DNA of 64,000 bases from Tautonia sociabilis (GTDB lineage: Bacteria; Planctomycetota; Planctomycetia; Isosphaerales; Isosphaeraceae): the NCBI RefSeq assembly GCF_003977685.1, contig NZ_RYZH01000017.1, forward strand, positions 55,350 through 119,349. The letters are read 5' to 3'. The position numbers were made by a program, and so were the translations under genes. The notes beneath the pieces were generated by a model. The model was not told the origin of the DNA and searched no databases. It was given only the letters and a program-made list of their open reading frames with translations. Below are positions 37,444-46,368 of this stretch, in pieces (the stretch's first letter is position 1; every line of letters begins with the position of its first letter).

Positions 37444-38148
37444 GTGGCCGATTCCCCCTCGACCTCGAAGCTCATCGTCCTCACCGGAGCCACCCGGGGC
37501 CTCGGCCGGGCCATGGCCGAGGGCTTCGCCCGGCTCGGCCACACCGTCGCCGGCTGCGGCCGGTCGGCCGACCTCGTCGCCGGGCTGGCCGCCTCGCTCG
37601 GGGCTCCCCACACATTCGCCGCCGTCGACGTCGCCGACCACGACGCCGTCTCCCGGTGGGCCGCCGAGGTCCTCGACCGCCTCGGCCCCCCCGACCTGCT
37701 CGTCAACAACGCCGCGGTGATCAACCGCAACGCCCCGACCTGGGAGATCCTCGCCGACGAGTTCGACCGCCTGATCGACGTGAACATCAAGGGGGTCGCC
37801 AACGTCCTCCGCGCCTTCCTGCCGGCGATGGTCGCGCGGCGATCGGGCGTGGTGGTCAACTTCAGCTCCTACTGGGGCCGATCGACCGCCGCCGAGGTCG
37901 CCCCGTACTGCGCCTCGAAGTTCGCGATCGAGGGGCTCACCCAGGCGCTCGCCCAGGAGCTGCCCGACGGCATGGCCGCCGTCCCCTTCAACCCTGGCGT
38001 GATCGACACCGACATGCTCCGCTCCACCTTCGGAGCGTCCGCTTCCCACTACCTCTCTCCCCGCCAGTGGGCCGAATCGGCCGTCCCCTACCTCCTGGCC
38101 CTCGGCCCCCGGCAGAACGGCTCTCCCGTCACCGCCCCGGGCCAGTAG
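37444..38148 (+). CDS. Short-chain dehydrogenase/reductase (SDR)
   Basis: 234 residues, classical SDR length. NAD(P) loop TGATRGLGRAMAEGFA, the NNAA structural motif in LLVNNAAVINRN, catalytic Ser in FSSYWG and Y-x-x-x-K in YCASKFAIEGL, then PG at FNPGVIDTDM. The start is a GTG at 37444 with AGGAG 7 bases upstream, 56 bases after the histidine kinase. Substrate unknown; the cofactor loop gives no clear NADP preference. Confidence 0.92.
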   Translation: MADSPSTSKLIVLTGATRGLGRAMAEGFARLGHTVAGCGRSADLVAGLAASLGAPHTFAAVDVADHDAVSRWAAEVLDRLGPPDLLVNNAAVINRNAPTWEILADEFDRLIDVNIKGVANVLRAFLPAMVARRSGVVVNFSSYWGRSTAAEVAPYCASKFAIEGLTQALAQELPDGMAAVPFNPGVIDTDMLRSTFGASASHYLSPRQWAESAVPYLLALGPRQNGSPVTAPGQ

Positions 38149-38261
38149 CGCCCCCCTTCGATCCCACCGTCAGCCTTCCTCGACAATCGGTCGGACGCCA
38201 GGGACGGTCCTCGGCCGGTTCCGGCTGTGGCCCCGGGGGATCGATCGCTGGGCGGTTCGGC

Positions 38262-38939
38262 TCAACGCCGGATGGGATCGTCCTCGGAGCGAGCGTCCCC
38301 GGATTCGCCCGGGGAGCCGGCGGCCCCTCCCGCCTCGGCGAGCGACGCAGAAGCGCGGCGGGGGAGGACGCGAGTCTCGTAGAAGCCGCGCATGTGGCGG
38401 TAGTCGGGCCCCTTGTCGACCTGCTTGAGCCCGAACTGGCGGGCGATCTCCTGCTCGGCCTCGTCCAGGGAGTAGCCGCAGTAGAGCATGCGGTAGGCCA
38501 TGTGGACCATCGAGGCCCGGTTGATCCCGTGGTGGCAGTGGAAGTACACCGGCTGGTTGGCCGGGTCGGCCACCTCGGCGGCGGCGCGCTCGAGCAGGTC
38601 GTAGAGGACCTCGTCATCCTCGATCGAGCGGTCGTCGACGATCGGGATGTGCACCATGCGGAAGCCCATCTCGTCGGCGAGGTCCTTCTCCGCCTCCACC
38701 CAGGGGCTCTCCGGCGGGTGGGCCAGGGCGACGACCGTCTTGATGCCGTGCTGCCGGACGATCCGCTTCATCGGCCAGGTCATCTGCCAGGCGCCCCGGT
38801 AGATCTTCCCCTCGACCACCGTGGCGAACTTCTCCGGCAGGATGTAGTCGTAGGTGTGCCTCCACAGCTGCTCGAGGCCGACGATCGCCAGGACGGCGAC
38901 CAGCGCGATGCGGAGACTACGGCGGGTTCGGGGAGTCAT
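38262..38939 (-). CDS. Membrane-anchored dual-specificity/tyrosine phosphatase-like protein
   Basis: 225 residues. One N-terminal membrane anchor (LRIALVAVLAIVGL) then a phosphatase domain with the P-loop HCHHGINRAS (Cys135, Arg141, C-x5-R) and a general-acid Asp region IVDDRS about 35 residues earlier. FATVVEGKIYRGAW is the usual dual-specificity-phosphatase opening. It probably removes phosphate from Tyr/Ser/Thr residues or from phospholipids or inositides at the membrane. The last 35 residues are a disordered Ala/Glu/Ser-rich tail. The start at 38939 has GGAGAGGA 7 bases upstream. It is convergent with the SDR gene. Confidence 0.9.
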   Translation of the reverse strand: MTPRTRRSLRIALVAVLAIVGLEQLWRHTYDYILPEKFATVVEGKIYRGAWQMTWPMKRIVRQHGIKTVVALAHPPESPWVEAEKDLADEMGFRMVHIPIVDDRSIEDDEVLYDLLERAAAEVADPANQPVYFHCHHGINRASMVHMAYRMLYCGYSLDEAEQEIARQFGLKQVDKGPDYRHMRGFYETRVLPRRASASLAEAGGAAGSPGESGDARSEDDPIRR

Positions 38940-39409
38940 CGGTCGATCCTCTCCGTCCTGAGGGGCGGGGGCGGTTCCTTCCGTCGCGATCGTCGCGCGC
39001 ACCATGGGCCCGCTCGGCACGAGGCGGGGGGATCGTAGCCGGACCTTCCCCCGGCGACAAGGGCGCTCGCCCCGCCCTCGATGGCGAAGGCCGATGGCCA
39101 ACCGGGGACTTCTCTTCCTCGATCGGCCTCAGGGTGGAAGGAGCAACCCCATTAAGAGTTTTTTCGGCCCGATTCGCTCCCTTTCTTGAGCAATTCCCCG
39201 ACGACCGCCGGCGCCGAGGGTCCTCGAGGGCGACTCCCCCGGCGAGGCGAGGCCGACCGCGGTCGTCTCCTGCGGCCGATCGCCCCCGGAGCCCGCCGCC
39301 GAAGGGTCATCGGGAGGGGAGGCCCGGGCAACTCGCCTTGGCAAGGAACGGGCCCGAGGGGATGCTGACCGGCCGGGGAGGGTCGATCGCCCGGCTCGAA
39401 AGGACGCTC
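38940..39409. other. Divergent intergenic region
   Basis: 470 bases between the phosphatase (-) and GT39-like gene (+). AT-richer at about 39145-39190 with a run of six T, otherwise featureless. No gene seen. Confidence 0.45.
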
Positions 39410-40966
39410 ATGGTTCGGATGCCCGGTCGGTGGGTGCTCGCCGTCGTCGTTGGGGGAACGCTGCTCCGGCTGGCGCTGGCCGAGGCGATCGGCCCGGGAA
39501 ACGACGAGGCGTATTACTCGCTCTACCTGGACCACCCCGACTGGAGCTACTTCGACCACCCGCCGCTGCTGGCCCTCGTCGCCGCGGCGGGCCGGTGGCT
39601 GGCCGGAGGAGATCGTTCGATCGCCTGGCTCCGGCTGGGGTTCGTGCTGCTGTTCGCGGGCTCGACGCTGCTGGCCGCCCGGCTCTCCCGGAGGGCCTAC
39701 GGCGATCGGGCGGCGGCCCCGGCGGCCCTGGCGCTGAATGCCTCGTGGTACTTCGGCGCGGCGGTCGGCACGTTCGTCTTGCCCGACGGCCCCCTGCTGT
39801 TCTTCTGGCTCCTGACGATCGACCGGCTGATGTCCGCCCTGGGGGACGACGCCCCCGACCGGCCAGCCGGCCTCGGCTGCTGGTCGAGCGTGGGACTCTC
39901 CTGGGGGCTCGCGATGCTGAGCAAGTACCACGCGGTCTTCCTCCCGGCCGGGTTGCTCGCTTTCGCCGCGGTCGACCCCAGAGCCCGACAAGCCCTGAGG
40001 ACCCCCGGCCCGTACCTGGCCGGGGCGATCGGCCTGCTGCTGTTCGCCCCGGTGATCTTCTGGAACGCCCGCCACGGCTGGGTGTCGTTCGCCTTCCAGG
40101 GCGGGAGGGCCTCGGAGGGTCTCGGCCTCCACCCAGAGCGGATGCTCGGCGCCCTGGCGGGGCAGGCGTTCTATTTGCTGCCGTGGATGGCGGCGGCCCT
40201 CGCCCTGGCGGCCGTCCGGATCGCCCGGAGGCCGGACCCGGATCCAGGCCGGGCCCGGTGGGACCGCCTCTTCCTGGCGACGGCGGCCGTGCCCTTCGGG
40301 TTCTTCGCGGCGGTCAGCCTGGTCGCTCCGGTCTTGCCGCACTGGGGGCTGATCGGGGCGGCCTCCCTGACGCCTCCGCTGGGAGCGCGCTGGGCCGATC
40401 GGCTGGCGGAGCGCCCCCGGGAAATGCGTCGCCGCCTGGCGATCGTCGCGGCGGCGCCGGCGATCCTCACCGCCCTGGCCGCGCTGCATGCCCACACCGG
40501 ACTGCTCCAGCGGGGGGGATCGGGCTCGATTCCCCTGATCCCGGGCTCCTCGGATCCGACCCGGGACCTCGTCGGCTGGGACCAGATCGCCGACGAGCTC
40601 CGCCGCCGGGGGCTGCTCGAGCGCCCCGGCACGTTCGTCTTTTCCGGCCACTGGCACGTCAGCGGGCAGCTCTCGGCGGCAATCGGCCCCGGCGTGCCGG
40701 TCCTCTGCTACCGAGAGGGGGACGCCCGGGGCTTCTCGCTCTGGAGCGCCCCGGACGACTGGGTCGGCTGGGATGGCGTGCTCGTGGCCGTCGACGACCG
40801 CTCGACCGAGCCGGGCTGCTTCGACCGCTGGTTCGAGCGGATCGAGCCGATCGCCCGTCTCGAACTCGTCCGGGGGGGAGTCCCGATCCGTCCCGTCCGC
40901 CTCTTCCTCTGCCGAAGGCAGACCCGCCCCTTCCCCTTCGACGCCCGCCCCGGGGGATCTCGGTAA
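39410..40966 (+). CDS. GT39/ArnT-like membrane glycosyltransferase
   Basis: 518 residues. N-terminal membrane helix, then the first periplasmic loop GPGNDEAYYSLYLDHPDWSYFDHPPLL, with the acidic residue pair and HPPL typical of dolichyl-phosphate mannosyltransferase/ArnT-like enzymes. About ten further membrane helices follow, then a soluble tail from about 400. These enzymes transfer a sugar from a polyprenyl-phosphate donor to a lipid or protein acceptor outside the cytoplasmic membrane. The start at 39410 has AAGGA about 6 bases upstream; the earlier ATG at 39362 lacks a comparably spaced site. A GT2 candidate that could make the donor is at 9.6-10.5 kb. Confidence 0.88.
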   Translation: MVRMPGRWVLAVVVGGTLLRLALAEAIGPGNDEAYYSLYLDHPDWSYFDHPPLLALVAAAGRWLAGGDRSIAWLRLGFVLLFAGSTLLAARLSRRAYGDRAAAPAALALNASWYFGAAVGTFVLPDGPLLFFWLLTIDRLMSALGDDAPDRPAGLGCWSSVGLSWGLAMLSKYHAVFLPAGLLAFAAVDPRARQALRTPGPYLAGAIGLLLFAPVIFWNARHGWVSFAFQGGRASEGLGLHPERMLGALAGQAFYLLPWMAAALALAAVRIARRPDPDPGRARWDRLFLATAAVPFGFFAAVSLVAPVLPHWGLIGAASLTPPLGARWADRLAERPREMRRRLAIVAAAPAILTALAALHAHTGLLQRGGSGSIPLIPGSSDPTRDLVGWDQIADELRRRGLLERPGTFVFSGHWHVSGQLSAAIGPGVPVLCYREGDARGFSLWSAPDDWVGWDGVLVAVDDRSTEPGCFDRWFERIEPIARLELVRGGVPIRPVRLFLCRRQTRPFPFDARPGGSR

Positions 40967-41083
40967 TCGCGAGCCGGCCCCGGCCGATCGCGGCCATCGC
41001 GAGCCAGCCTCCGGCTTGCCCTCCGACGGCCTCTACCTGGTAGGATAAGATCCGCCGCAAGAGGTCCGAGGGGAGAGCCGACC

Positions 41084-42055
41084 GTGCTGGCCAGCCAGAG
41101 CGCCCAACCGCCGAGCCTCGCCGAGCAGGCCCTGCTCGTCGCCTTCCGGGCCTTCGGCGCCTGGCCCGATGACCCGGCGTGGTCCCGCCTCGGGCCGAGC
41201 TGGCGGGCCCGACTGGAGCCGGAGCGGCGGGCCATCGGCGACCAGCTCGACGCCGGGGCGGCCCGCGCCCAGCTCTGCCGGGAGCACGCCGCCGAGGCGA
41301 GGGCCGATCCGGCCCGGATCCATCCGAGCTGGTACGTCCGGGCCCTGAAACGCGAGGCGACGGCCATCCGCCGCGCCGTGGCCGCCGCAGGCCCGCTTCC
41401 TCCGGGCGCGGGCCTGCGGCGAGGGCTCGGCTACGTCGACGAGGGGCCGAGCTTCTCCCACCCTCCTCATCCCGAGGCCCTGGCCTGGGCCCTGGTCCTC
41501 GCCGGTGAGCGCCTCGTCGGCGGGCCGATCCGAAGAGAGGACGACCCGACCCTGGTCCGGGCGATCTCCGCGCTCGACTCCCGGGGGCACTACCACCTGC
41601 TCTCCGCCCTGGGCCTGGCGAAGCTCGCCTTCGCCAACGAGGCCGGTCCCCTGCGCTCCCGGGCCCGGACCCGGACCCGGATCCGGGTGATCGAGCCGTC
41701 GCTGCCCGCCCCCCGGCTGGAGCTGGTCGACCTGGCCCTGGCCGACATCCGGGCCGCCCGCTCCGAGGGCGGCGGCCGGCACCTCCCCCCCCGGCTCGGC
41801 CTGGTCTCCGCCGGCCGGCTGCTGGCCGACGCCGATCCCCACCGGGCGCGCTGGACGCTGCAACACCTGCCCTACGACGTGGCCCGGCTCATCGGCGTCC
41901 ACATGGCCTCCCCGGCGCCGTCTCCCGGCCGTCGGGCGGTCCTGGCCTGGGAAGAGGCGCTGCTCCGAGCCGCCATCGTGCTGCTGATCCGAGAAGGGCG
42001 CTTCGACCCCACGGCCCTGGCCGACCCGGGCCGAGGGACGGGAGGGCGGCCTTGA
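41084..42055 (+). CDS. Hypothetical protein coupled to a SpoA-domain gene
   Basis: 323 residues, Arg/Ala/Leu-rich, soluble, with no signal peptide. I do not recognise the family. Readable blocks: HPSWYVRALKREATAIRRAV, LLSALGLAKLAFAN, DPHRARWTLQHLPYDVARLIGVHM. The start is GTG at 41084 with GAGGGGAGAG upstream. The stop overlaps the next start, a TTG in TTGA, and the next gene encodes a FliM/SctQ-like C-terminal domain. By position it could be an SctK-like or sorting-platform partner of that protein; this is inference from context, not from detectable similarity. Confidence 0.75.
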   Translation: MLASQSAQPPSLAEQALLVAFRAFGAWPDDPAWSRLGPSWRARLEPERRAIGDQLDAGAARAQLCREHAAEARADPARIHPSWYVRALKREATAIRRAVAAAGPLPPGAGLRRGLGYVDEGPSFSHPPHPEALAWALVLAGERLVGGPIRREDDPTLVRAISALDSRGHYHLLSALGLAKLAFANEAGPLRSRARTRTRIRVIEPSLPAPRLELVDLALADIRAARSEGGGRHLPPRLGLVSAGRLLADADPHRARWTLQHLPYDVARLIGVHMASPAPSPGRRAVLAWEEALLRAAIVLLIREGRFDPTALADPGRGTGGRP

Positions 42056-43356
42056 ACCCCGATTCCCCCGCCTCCGGCCCCGATTCCGACCCCGAGGGGC
42101 TCAACCCCGCCCCCCGAGGCCCCTCGGCCAGCCTCCTCCCGTCGGCCGATCCCCCGGGGCCGTCCTCGTCATCGGCGCCGGCCGTCGACCCCCTTGGCGA
42201 CCTCCCCCGCATCGCCCGCCGTCACGCCCGCCTGGCGATGCGGCTCGACCGGGCGGAGCCGTCCCTCCGCCCCCTGCTCGACGAGCTGGCCGCCCTGGTC
42301 GGCCAGGCCCCCCTGTTGAGCCGGGCCGACGTCATCCCCCGGGCCTCCGGCCTCCGACGCCCCGGCGCCATCGCCCAGTTCGGCTGGCCCCGGCTGGGGA
42401 CCCGGATCGGCCTGGGGATCGAGCCAGCCCTGGCGCACGCGATCGTCGACCGCCTGCTCGGCTTCGAGCGATCGGCGCCCGAGCACCGGCTCCAGGTCTC
42501 CCCCGTCGAGTGGGGCGTGCTCGGCTTCGTCGTCGCCCGGCTGCTGGACCGCCTCGCTTGCCGGCCCGGTGTCCTCGGCCCCTGGGACCTGTACGTCGAC
42601 CGGGTCGGTCCCGAGCCCTTCCCCCCCGACGGCCTCGGGCCGATCGTCACCCTCGCCTGGCCGCTCCGGGTGCCACCGGCCTCGGGGGTGATCCGGCTGT
42701 GGGTTCCCGAGGTGGTCGTCGCGCTGGCCCTGGTCGACGACCCGGAGCCGCCCCCTCCCCCCGGCGGCCCCGACGAGCTCTCCCGGCGCTTCGGCGTCTT
42801 GACCTGCCTCGGCCGGGCCGAGGCGGGCACGATCCCGCTGCCCGGCGGCCTGAAAACGCTCCGAGTCGGCCAGTCGCACCGGATCGCCGGCGGCCTGCTC
42901 CAGGGGATGCCCGCCTCCCCCCGGGGCGAGGTCGCCGTGATCCTCGGCGACGCCGCCCGCCGGTGGCTCCTCCCCGCCTCCCCGGTGCCCGACTCGGGCG
43001 CCTCCCGGCTCACCGTCACCGGCCCGATCTCCCGACGCCCCCGACCCCAGGAGGCCTCCCCCGTGCCCCCCTCCGTCGACTTCCACGGCAACGACACCGT
43101 CGCCCCTTCGGGCCCGCCCTCGCCGCCGGCCTCCCCCTCTCCGGCCGACGTCCCCGTCACCCTCGTCGTCGAGCTCGGCCGCCTCAGCCTGCCCGTCTCC
43201 CGCGTCGCCGACCTCAAGCCCGGCGACGTCCTCGACCTGGCTCGCTCCTCCAGCGACCCGATCGACCTCACCTCCGGCGGCACCCTCGTCGCCCGGGGCG
43301 AACTGGTCCGTCTCGACTCCGCCCTCGGCATCCGCATCACCCGGGTCTTCCTCTGA
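42052..43356 (+). CDS. SpoA (FliM/FliN/SctQ-type) C-terminal domain protein
   Basis: 434 residues. The last 70 residues carry a clear SpoA fold: VTLVVELGRLSLPVSRVADLKPGDVLDL, then GTLVARGELVRLDSALGIRITRV, as in flagellar FliM/FliN and type III secretion SctQ. A middle region (about 65-290) resembles the SctQ body; residues 290-360 are a Pro/Ser-rich linker and residues 1-45 a disordered leader. Starts at TTG 42052, overlapping the preceding stop, with GGGAGGGCGG upstream. SctQ forms the cytoplasmic sorting platform or C-ring. No other flagellar or secretion genes lie within this window, so its machine is not evident here. Confidence 0.8.
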   Translation: MNPDSPASGPDSDPEGLNPAPRGPSASLLPSADPPGPSSSSAPAVDPLGDLPRIARRHARLAMRLDRAEPSLRPLLDELAALVGQAPLLSRADVIPRASGLRRPGAIAQFGWPRLGTRIGLGIEPALAHAIVDRLLGFERSAPEHRLQVSPVEWGVLGFVVARLLDRLACRPGVLGPWDLYVDRVGPEPFPPDGLGPIVTLAWPLRVPPASGVIRLWVPEVVVALALVDDPEPPPPPGGPDELSRRFGVLTCLGRAEAGTIPLPGGLKTLRVGQSHRIAGGLLQGMPASPRGEVAVILGDAARRWLLPASPVPDSGASRLTVTGPISRRPRPQEASPVPPSVDFHGNDTVAPSGPPSPPASPSPADVPVTLVVELGRLSLPVSRVADLKPGDVLDLARSSSDPIDLTSGGTLVARGELVRLDSALGIRITRVFL

Positions 43357-43695
43357 TCCCGACCACCCCAACACGAGGAAAGGCCAGGATCGCGGTCGGC
43401 CCGCTCATCCTCGGGCCGACCGCCGCCGGACCGGGGCGGCCGGACGAAAACCAGGGTGGCCAGACGAGAACCTGGGTGGCCGGGGTCGTCCCGACCCCAG
43501 GTTCGAGCGGCTCCCGCAACCGAGGGCGCCATGACCGAGGCCTCCCCGACGGCAGCATCCGGGGCGTCCGGGAACTGCCGGGGCGGTTGCACTCGCTGGT
43601 CAGGCGGGCTCTACTCGGCGTTCCAGCGCCGACCGGCCCGTCGTCATCCGGCCGTCGGCGACGCCATCGGGAACCGAGCCTCCGGAGCGAGCGTC
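43357..43695. other. Intergenic region with a composite repeat element
   Basis: 339 bases between the SpoA gene and the sulfatase, containing the repeat described at 43443-43504. An ATG at 43531 in the sulfatase frame is not preferred, since it would bury the signal peptide. Confidence 0.5.
43443..43504. repeat. Composite repeat: two 20-base direct repeats abutting a hairpin
   Basis: A 20-base unit occurs twice in tandem (43443-43462 and 43463-43482; 17 of 20 identical). It then runs into the hairpin GGGGTCG, TCC, CGACCCC (43482-43498). GAACCTGGG at 43468-43476 additionally pairs with the CCCAGGTTC at 43496-43504. The hairpin is a variant of the elements at 19722 and 55317. Confidence 0.75.
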
Positions 43696-45324
43696 ATGCC
43701 CCGTCGATCTGTCGCCCACCGCCTCCCCGGCCACCGGGTCCGGCCCCTGGCCCTGGCCTTCGCCCTCGCCCTGCTCGCCGCGCCCGAGATCGCCCGCCCC
43801 GAGCCGGCCGACGCCCCGGCCCCGGAGCGGCCGAACATCGTGATCATCATGGCCGACGACCTGGGCTTTTCCGACCTCGGCTGCTTCGGCGGAGAGATCG
43901 AGACGCCCAATCTCGACCGCCTCGCCGCCAACGGCCTCCGCCTCTCCCAGTTCTACAACACGGCCCGATGCTGCCCGACCCGAGCCTCCCTGCTCACCGG
44001 CCTGTACTCCCACCGGGCGGGGATCGGCCACATGGTCGGCGACTACGGCCTCCCCTCCTATCAGGGCTACCTCAACGACCGCTGCGTCACCATCGCCGAG
44101 GCCCTCCGCCCCGCCGGCTACGCCACCCTGATGGCCGGCAAGTGGCACGTCGGCTCCGACCCCGGCCGATGGCCGCTCGACCGCGGCTTCGACCGATACT
44201 TCGGCACCCCCACCGGCGGCGGCGTCTACTTCAAGGAGACGCTCCAGATCCGCAAGGAAGTCTTCTTCGTCGCGGACGACCGCCGCGTCGCGTTCCCCGA
44301 CGACGCCTACGTCACCGATCTGTTCACCGACCACGCGATCCGATTCGTCCGCGACGCCTCCCAGGGGGACCGCCCCTTCTTCCTCTACCTCGCCCACATC
44401 GCCCCGCACTGGCCGCTCCAGGCGTTGCCCGAAGACATCGAGAAATACCGAGGCCGCTACGACGACCTCGGCTGGGACACCGTCCGCTCGACCCGGTACC
44501 GCCGGCAGATCGAGCTGGGCCTGATCGACCCGGCCTGGCCCCTCAGCCCCCGCGATCCCGAGGCCGTCGCCTGGCGGCTCCTGCCCGACGACCGCCGCGC
44601 CGAGCTAGCCTTCCGCATGGCCGTCTACGCCGCCCAGGTCGACCGCATCGACCAGTCCGTCGGCCGGCTCGTCTCGGCCCTGGAGGAGGCCGGGGAACTG
44701 GAGAACACCGTCATCCTCTTCCTCTCCGACAACGGCTGCTCCGCCGAGGGCGGCCCCGGCGGCTTCAGCCGGGGAGAGCCCGGCGCCCCGATCGGCACCG
44801 GCTCCTCCTACGCCAGCGTCGGCCTGGAGTGGGCCAACGCCAGCGACACCCCGTTCCGCAAGTTCAAGATGAGCGTGCACGAGGGGGGCATCGCCTCCCC
44901 CTTCATCGTCCACTGGCCCGCCGGGCTCTCCCGGGAAGGAGAGATCGAGCATCAGCCCGGCCACGTCATCGACCTGCTGCCCACCTGCCTCGAGCTGGCC
45001 GGCGCCTCGTATCCGGCCGAGCGGAACGGCCAACCCACGCTCCCGCTCGACGGCCGAAGCCTCGTCCCCGCCTTCGCCGGCGAGCCGATCGACCGCGGCC
45101 CCCTGTTCTGGGAGCACCAGGGCAATCGCGCCGTCCGCCTGGGAGAATGGAAACTCGTCGCCCCCCACGGAAAGCCCTGGGAGCTGTACGACCTCGAGTC
45201 CGACCGCACCGAGCTGGTCGACCTCTCCGACACGATGCCCGAGAAGGTCGCCGAGCTGTCGGCCCTCTGGCAGTCCTGGGCCAACCGCGCCGGCGTCGCG
45301 CCCTGGCCGGTTCGCCGCGATTGA
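43696..45324 (+). CDS. FGly-dependent sulfatase, exported
   Basis: 542 residues with a signal peptide (LALAFALALLAAPEIA). The sulfatase body begins RPNIVIIMADDLGFSDLGC, with the metal Asp pair. The formylglycine motif C-x-P-x-R is CCPTR at 92-96, followed by ASLLTG. MAGKWHVG, HIAPHWPLQ, FLSDNGCSAEGG and DGRSLVPAF follow in the expected order. It hydrolyses sulfate esters, probably of sulfated polysaccharides, in the periplasm or cell surface after activation by a formylglycine-generating enzyme not seen here. The start at 43696 sets the signal peptide correctly. It is convergent with the cytochrome gene across a strong hairpin. Confidence 0.95.
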   Translation: MPRRSVAHRLPGHRVRPLALAFALALLAAPEIARPEPADAPAPERPNIVIIMADDLGFSDLGCFGGEIETPNLDRLAANGLRLSQFYNTARCCPTRASLLTGLYSHRAGIGHMVGDYGLPSYQGYLNDRCVTIAEALRPAGYATLMAGKWHVGSDPGRWPLDRGFDRYFGTPTGGGVYFKETLQIRKEVFFVADDRRVAFPDDAYVTDLFTDHAIRFVRDASQGDRPFFLYLAHIAPHWPLQALPEDIEKYRGRYDDLGWDTVRSTRYRRQIELGLIDPAWPLSPRDPEAVAWRLLPDDRRAELAFRMAVYAAQVDRIDQSVGRLVSALEEAGELENTVILFLSDNGCSAEGGPGGFSRGEPGAPIGTGSSYASVGLEWANASDTPFRKFKMSVHEGGIASPFIVHWPAGLSREGEIEHQPGHVIDLLPTCLELAGASYPAERNGQPTLPLDGRSLVPAFAGEPIDRGPLFWEHQGNRAVRLGEWKLVAPHGKPWELYDLESDRTELVDLSDTMPEKVAELSALWQSWANRAGVAPWPVRRD

Positions 45325-45332
45325 ACGACGAA

Positions 45333-45361
45333 GGGGGCGCCGGCTCGACACCGGCGCCCCC
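45333..45361. terminator. Bidirectional terminator hairpin
   Basis: GGGGGCGCCGG (45333-45343) and CCGGCGCCCCC (45351-45361) form an 11-bp perfect stem with a 7-base loop between the convergent sulfatase and cytochrome genes. No long U-tract. Confidence 0.7.
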
Positions 45362-45396
45362 CTCGGGCCATTCGAGACGATCGGGCCGGCCCGGGA

Positions 45397-45759
45397 TCAG
45401 GGCCGATGGACGCTGTGGCACGCCTTGCAGTTGTTCGCCTTCAGCAGCGCCTCGGCGGCCCCCTCCTTGCCGTCGACGACCCCCTGGGCGGCCTCGACGA
45501 TCGCCTGGGTCCGCTTCTCCCACTCGTCGTGGGAGCCCTTGGGCTCCGTGTTCAGGGCCATCTCCTTATACAGCTCCAGGAGGTGCTCCTTCTCCTCGGC
45601 CGACGCCTGGCCCGAGACGACCTTCTTCAGCAGGCCGCCTTTGTTGGCCTCCTTCATCACCTGCTTAATGGTGTACTTCGGCTCCTCCTGCGCGGCGAAG
45701 CCAACGAACGCGAAGAGGGCGAACGCAGAGCAAACGGAAAGGACCAGCTTCCGCGTCAT
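45397..45759 (-). CDS. Small exported monohaem cytochrome, cytochrome c'-like
   Basis: 120 residues: signal peptide (LVLSVCSAFALFAFVGFAAQ), a helical body and one haem motif CKACH at 111-115, five residues from the end. A C-terminal C-x-x-C-H on a four-helix-sized chain is the cytochrome c'/c556 arrangement. Such proteins carry electrons or bind NO in the periplasm. The ligand Met/His cannot be assigned. The start at 45759 places the signal peptide first; longer forms have no advantage and no better ribosome binding site. Confidence 0.85.
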   Translation of the reverse strand: MTRKLVLSVCSAFALFAFVGFAAQEEPKYTIKQVMKEANKGGLLKKVVSGQASAEEKEHLLELYKEMALNTEPKGSHDEWEKRTQAIVEAAQGVVDGKEGAAEALLKANNCKACHSVHRP

Positions 45760-45921
45760 GGGCGTGTGTACCCCCGCTCTTGAGTGCGAACCGCCCCCGA
45801 TCCCCGGCGACGTTGCCGGAGGCACGGCGGCCGGCTCGAGCAGCGGCGATTAGAACGGCCCCGCCGCCCCGCGTCAATCGACCGGCCTCCTATACGCAAC
45901 GCATGCTCACATAACTCGCCG

Positions 45922-45944
45922 CCCCCCCCCCCCCCCCCCCGGGG
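45922..45944. repeat. Homopolymer tract C19 followed by G4
   Basis: Nineteen consecutive C followed by GGGG and then CGGGG. Slippage-prone, and the exact length may also be an assembly artefact. Confidence 0.85.
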
Positions 45945-46316
45945 CGGGGCGGAATCCGAGACTTCCGGCCCTCCGGCGTCTCGGTCGGAGCGGCAGGATC
46001 CGCACGCGGCCTCTGGTCTGCTCGACCATGACATGATGAGCGTCCCTGCCGCCAGCTCAGCCTCGTCGGTCCGGATCGTCGCGACGACCATCGGGCCAAT
46101 CCAGGATCCGCTCCCTCGACTCCCCCGACGAGGTCAGCAGGCCCAAGATCATCCCCACGGTCACGCGCGCAGGCCCCGGACGCAGGGTTGGCCGCCCATC
46201 ACATTCGGGTCATGAGTCATCCGGGTGAACTTCACGGCATCACCCCTTCCTCAATGAAGCGGGAGGATGGATCGCGCCCACGGATCAGCTAATTGCACAC
46301 ACAGGAATTGATTATC

Positions 46317-46368
46317 TCGTGTTGCGTTTCGCCAGATCACCCGTTGTGCCCTGGCGGGCGCAACACGA
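46317..46368. other. Two-stem inverted repeat, possible structured element
   Basis: TCGTGTTGCG (46317-46326) pairs perfectly with CGCAACACGA (46359-46368). Inside, CGCCAG (46330-46335) pairs with CTGGCG (46351-46356), leaving a 15-base loop. About 140 bases past the sucA stop and not GC-biased like ordinary flanks. Could be a terminator-like or small mobile-element end structure. Confidence 0.55.
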
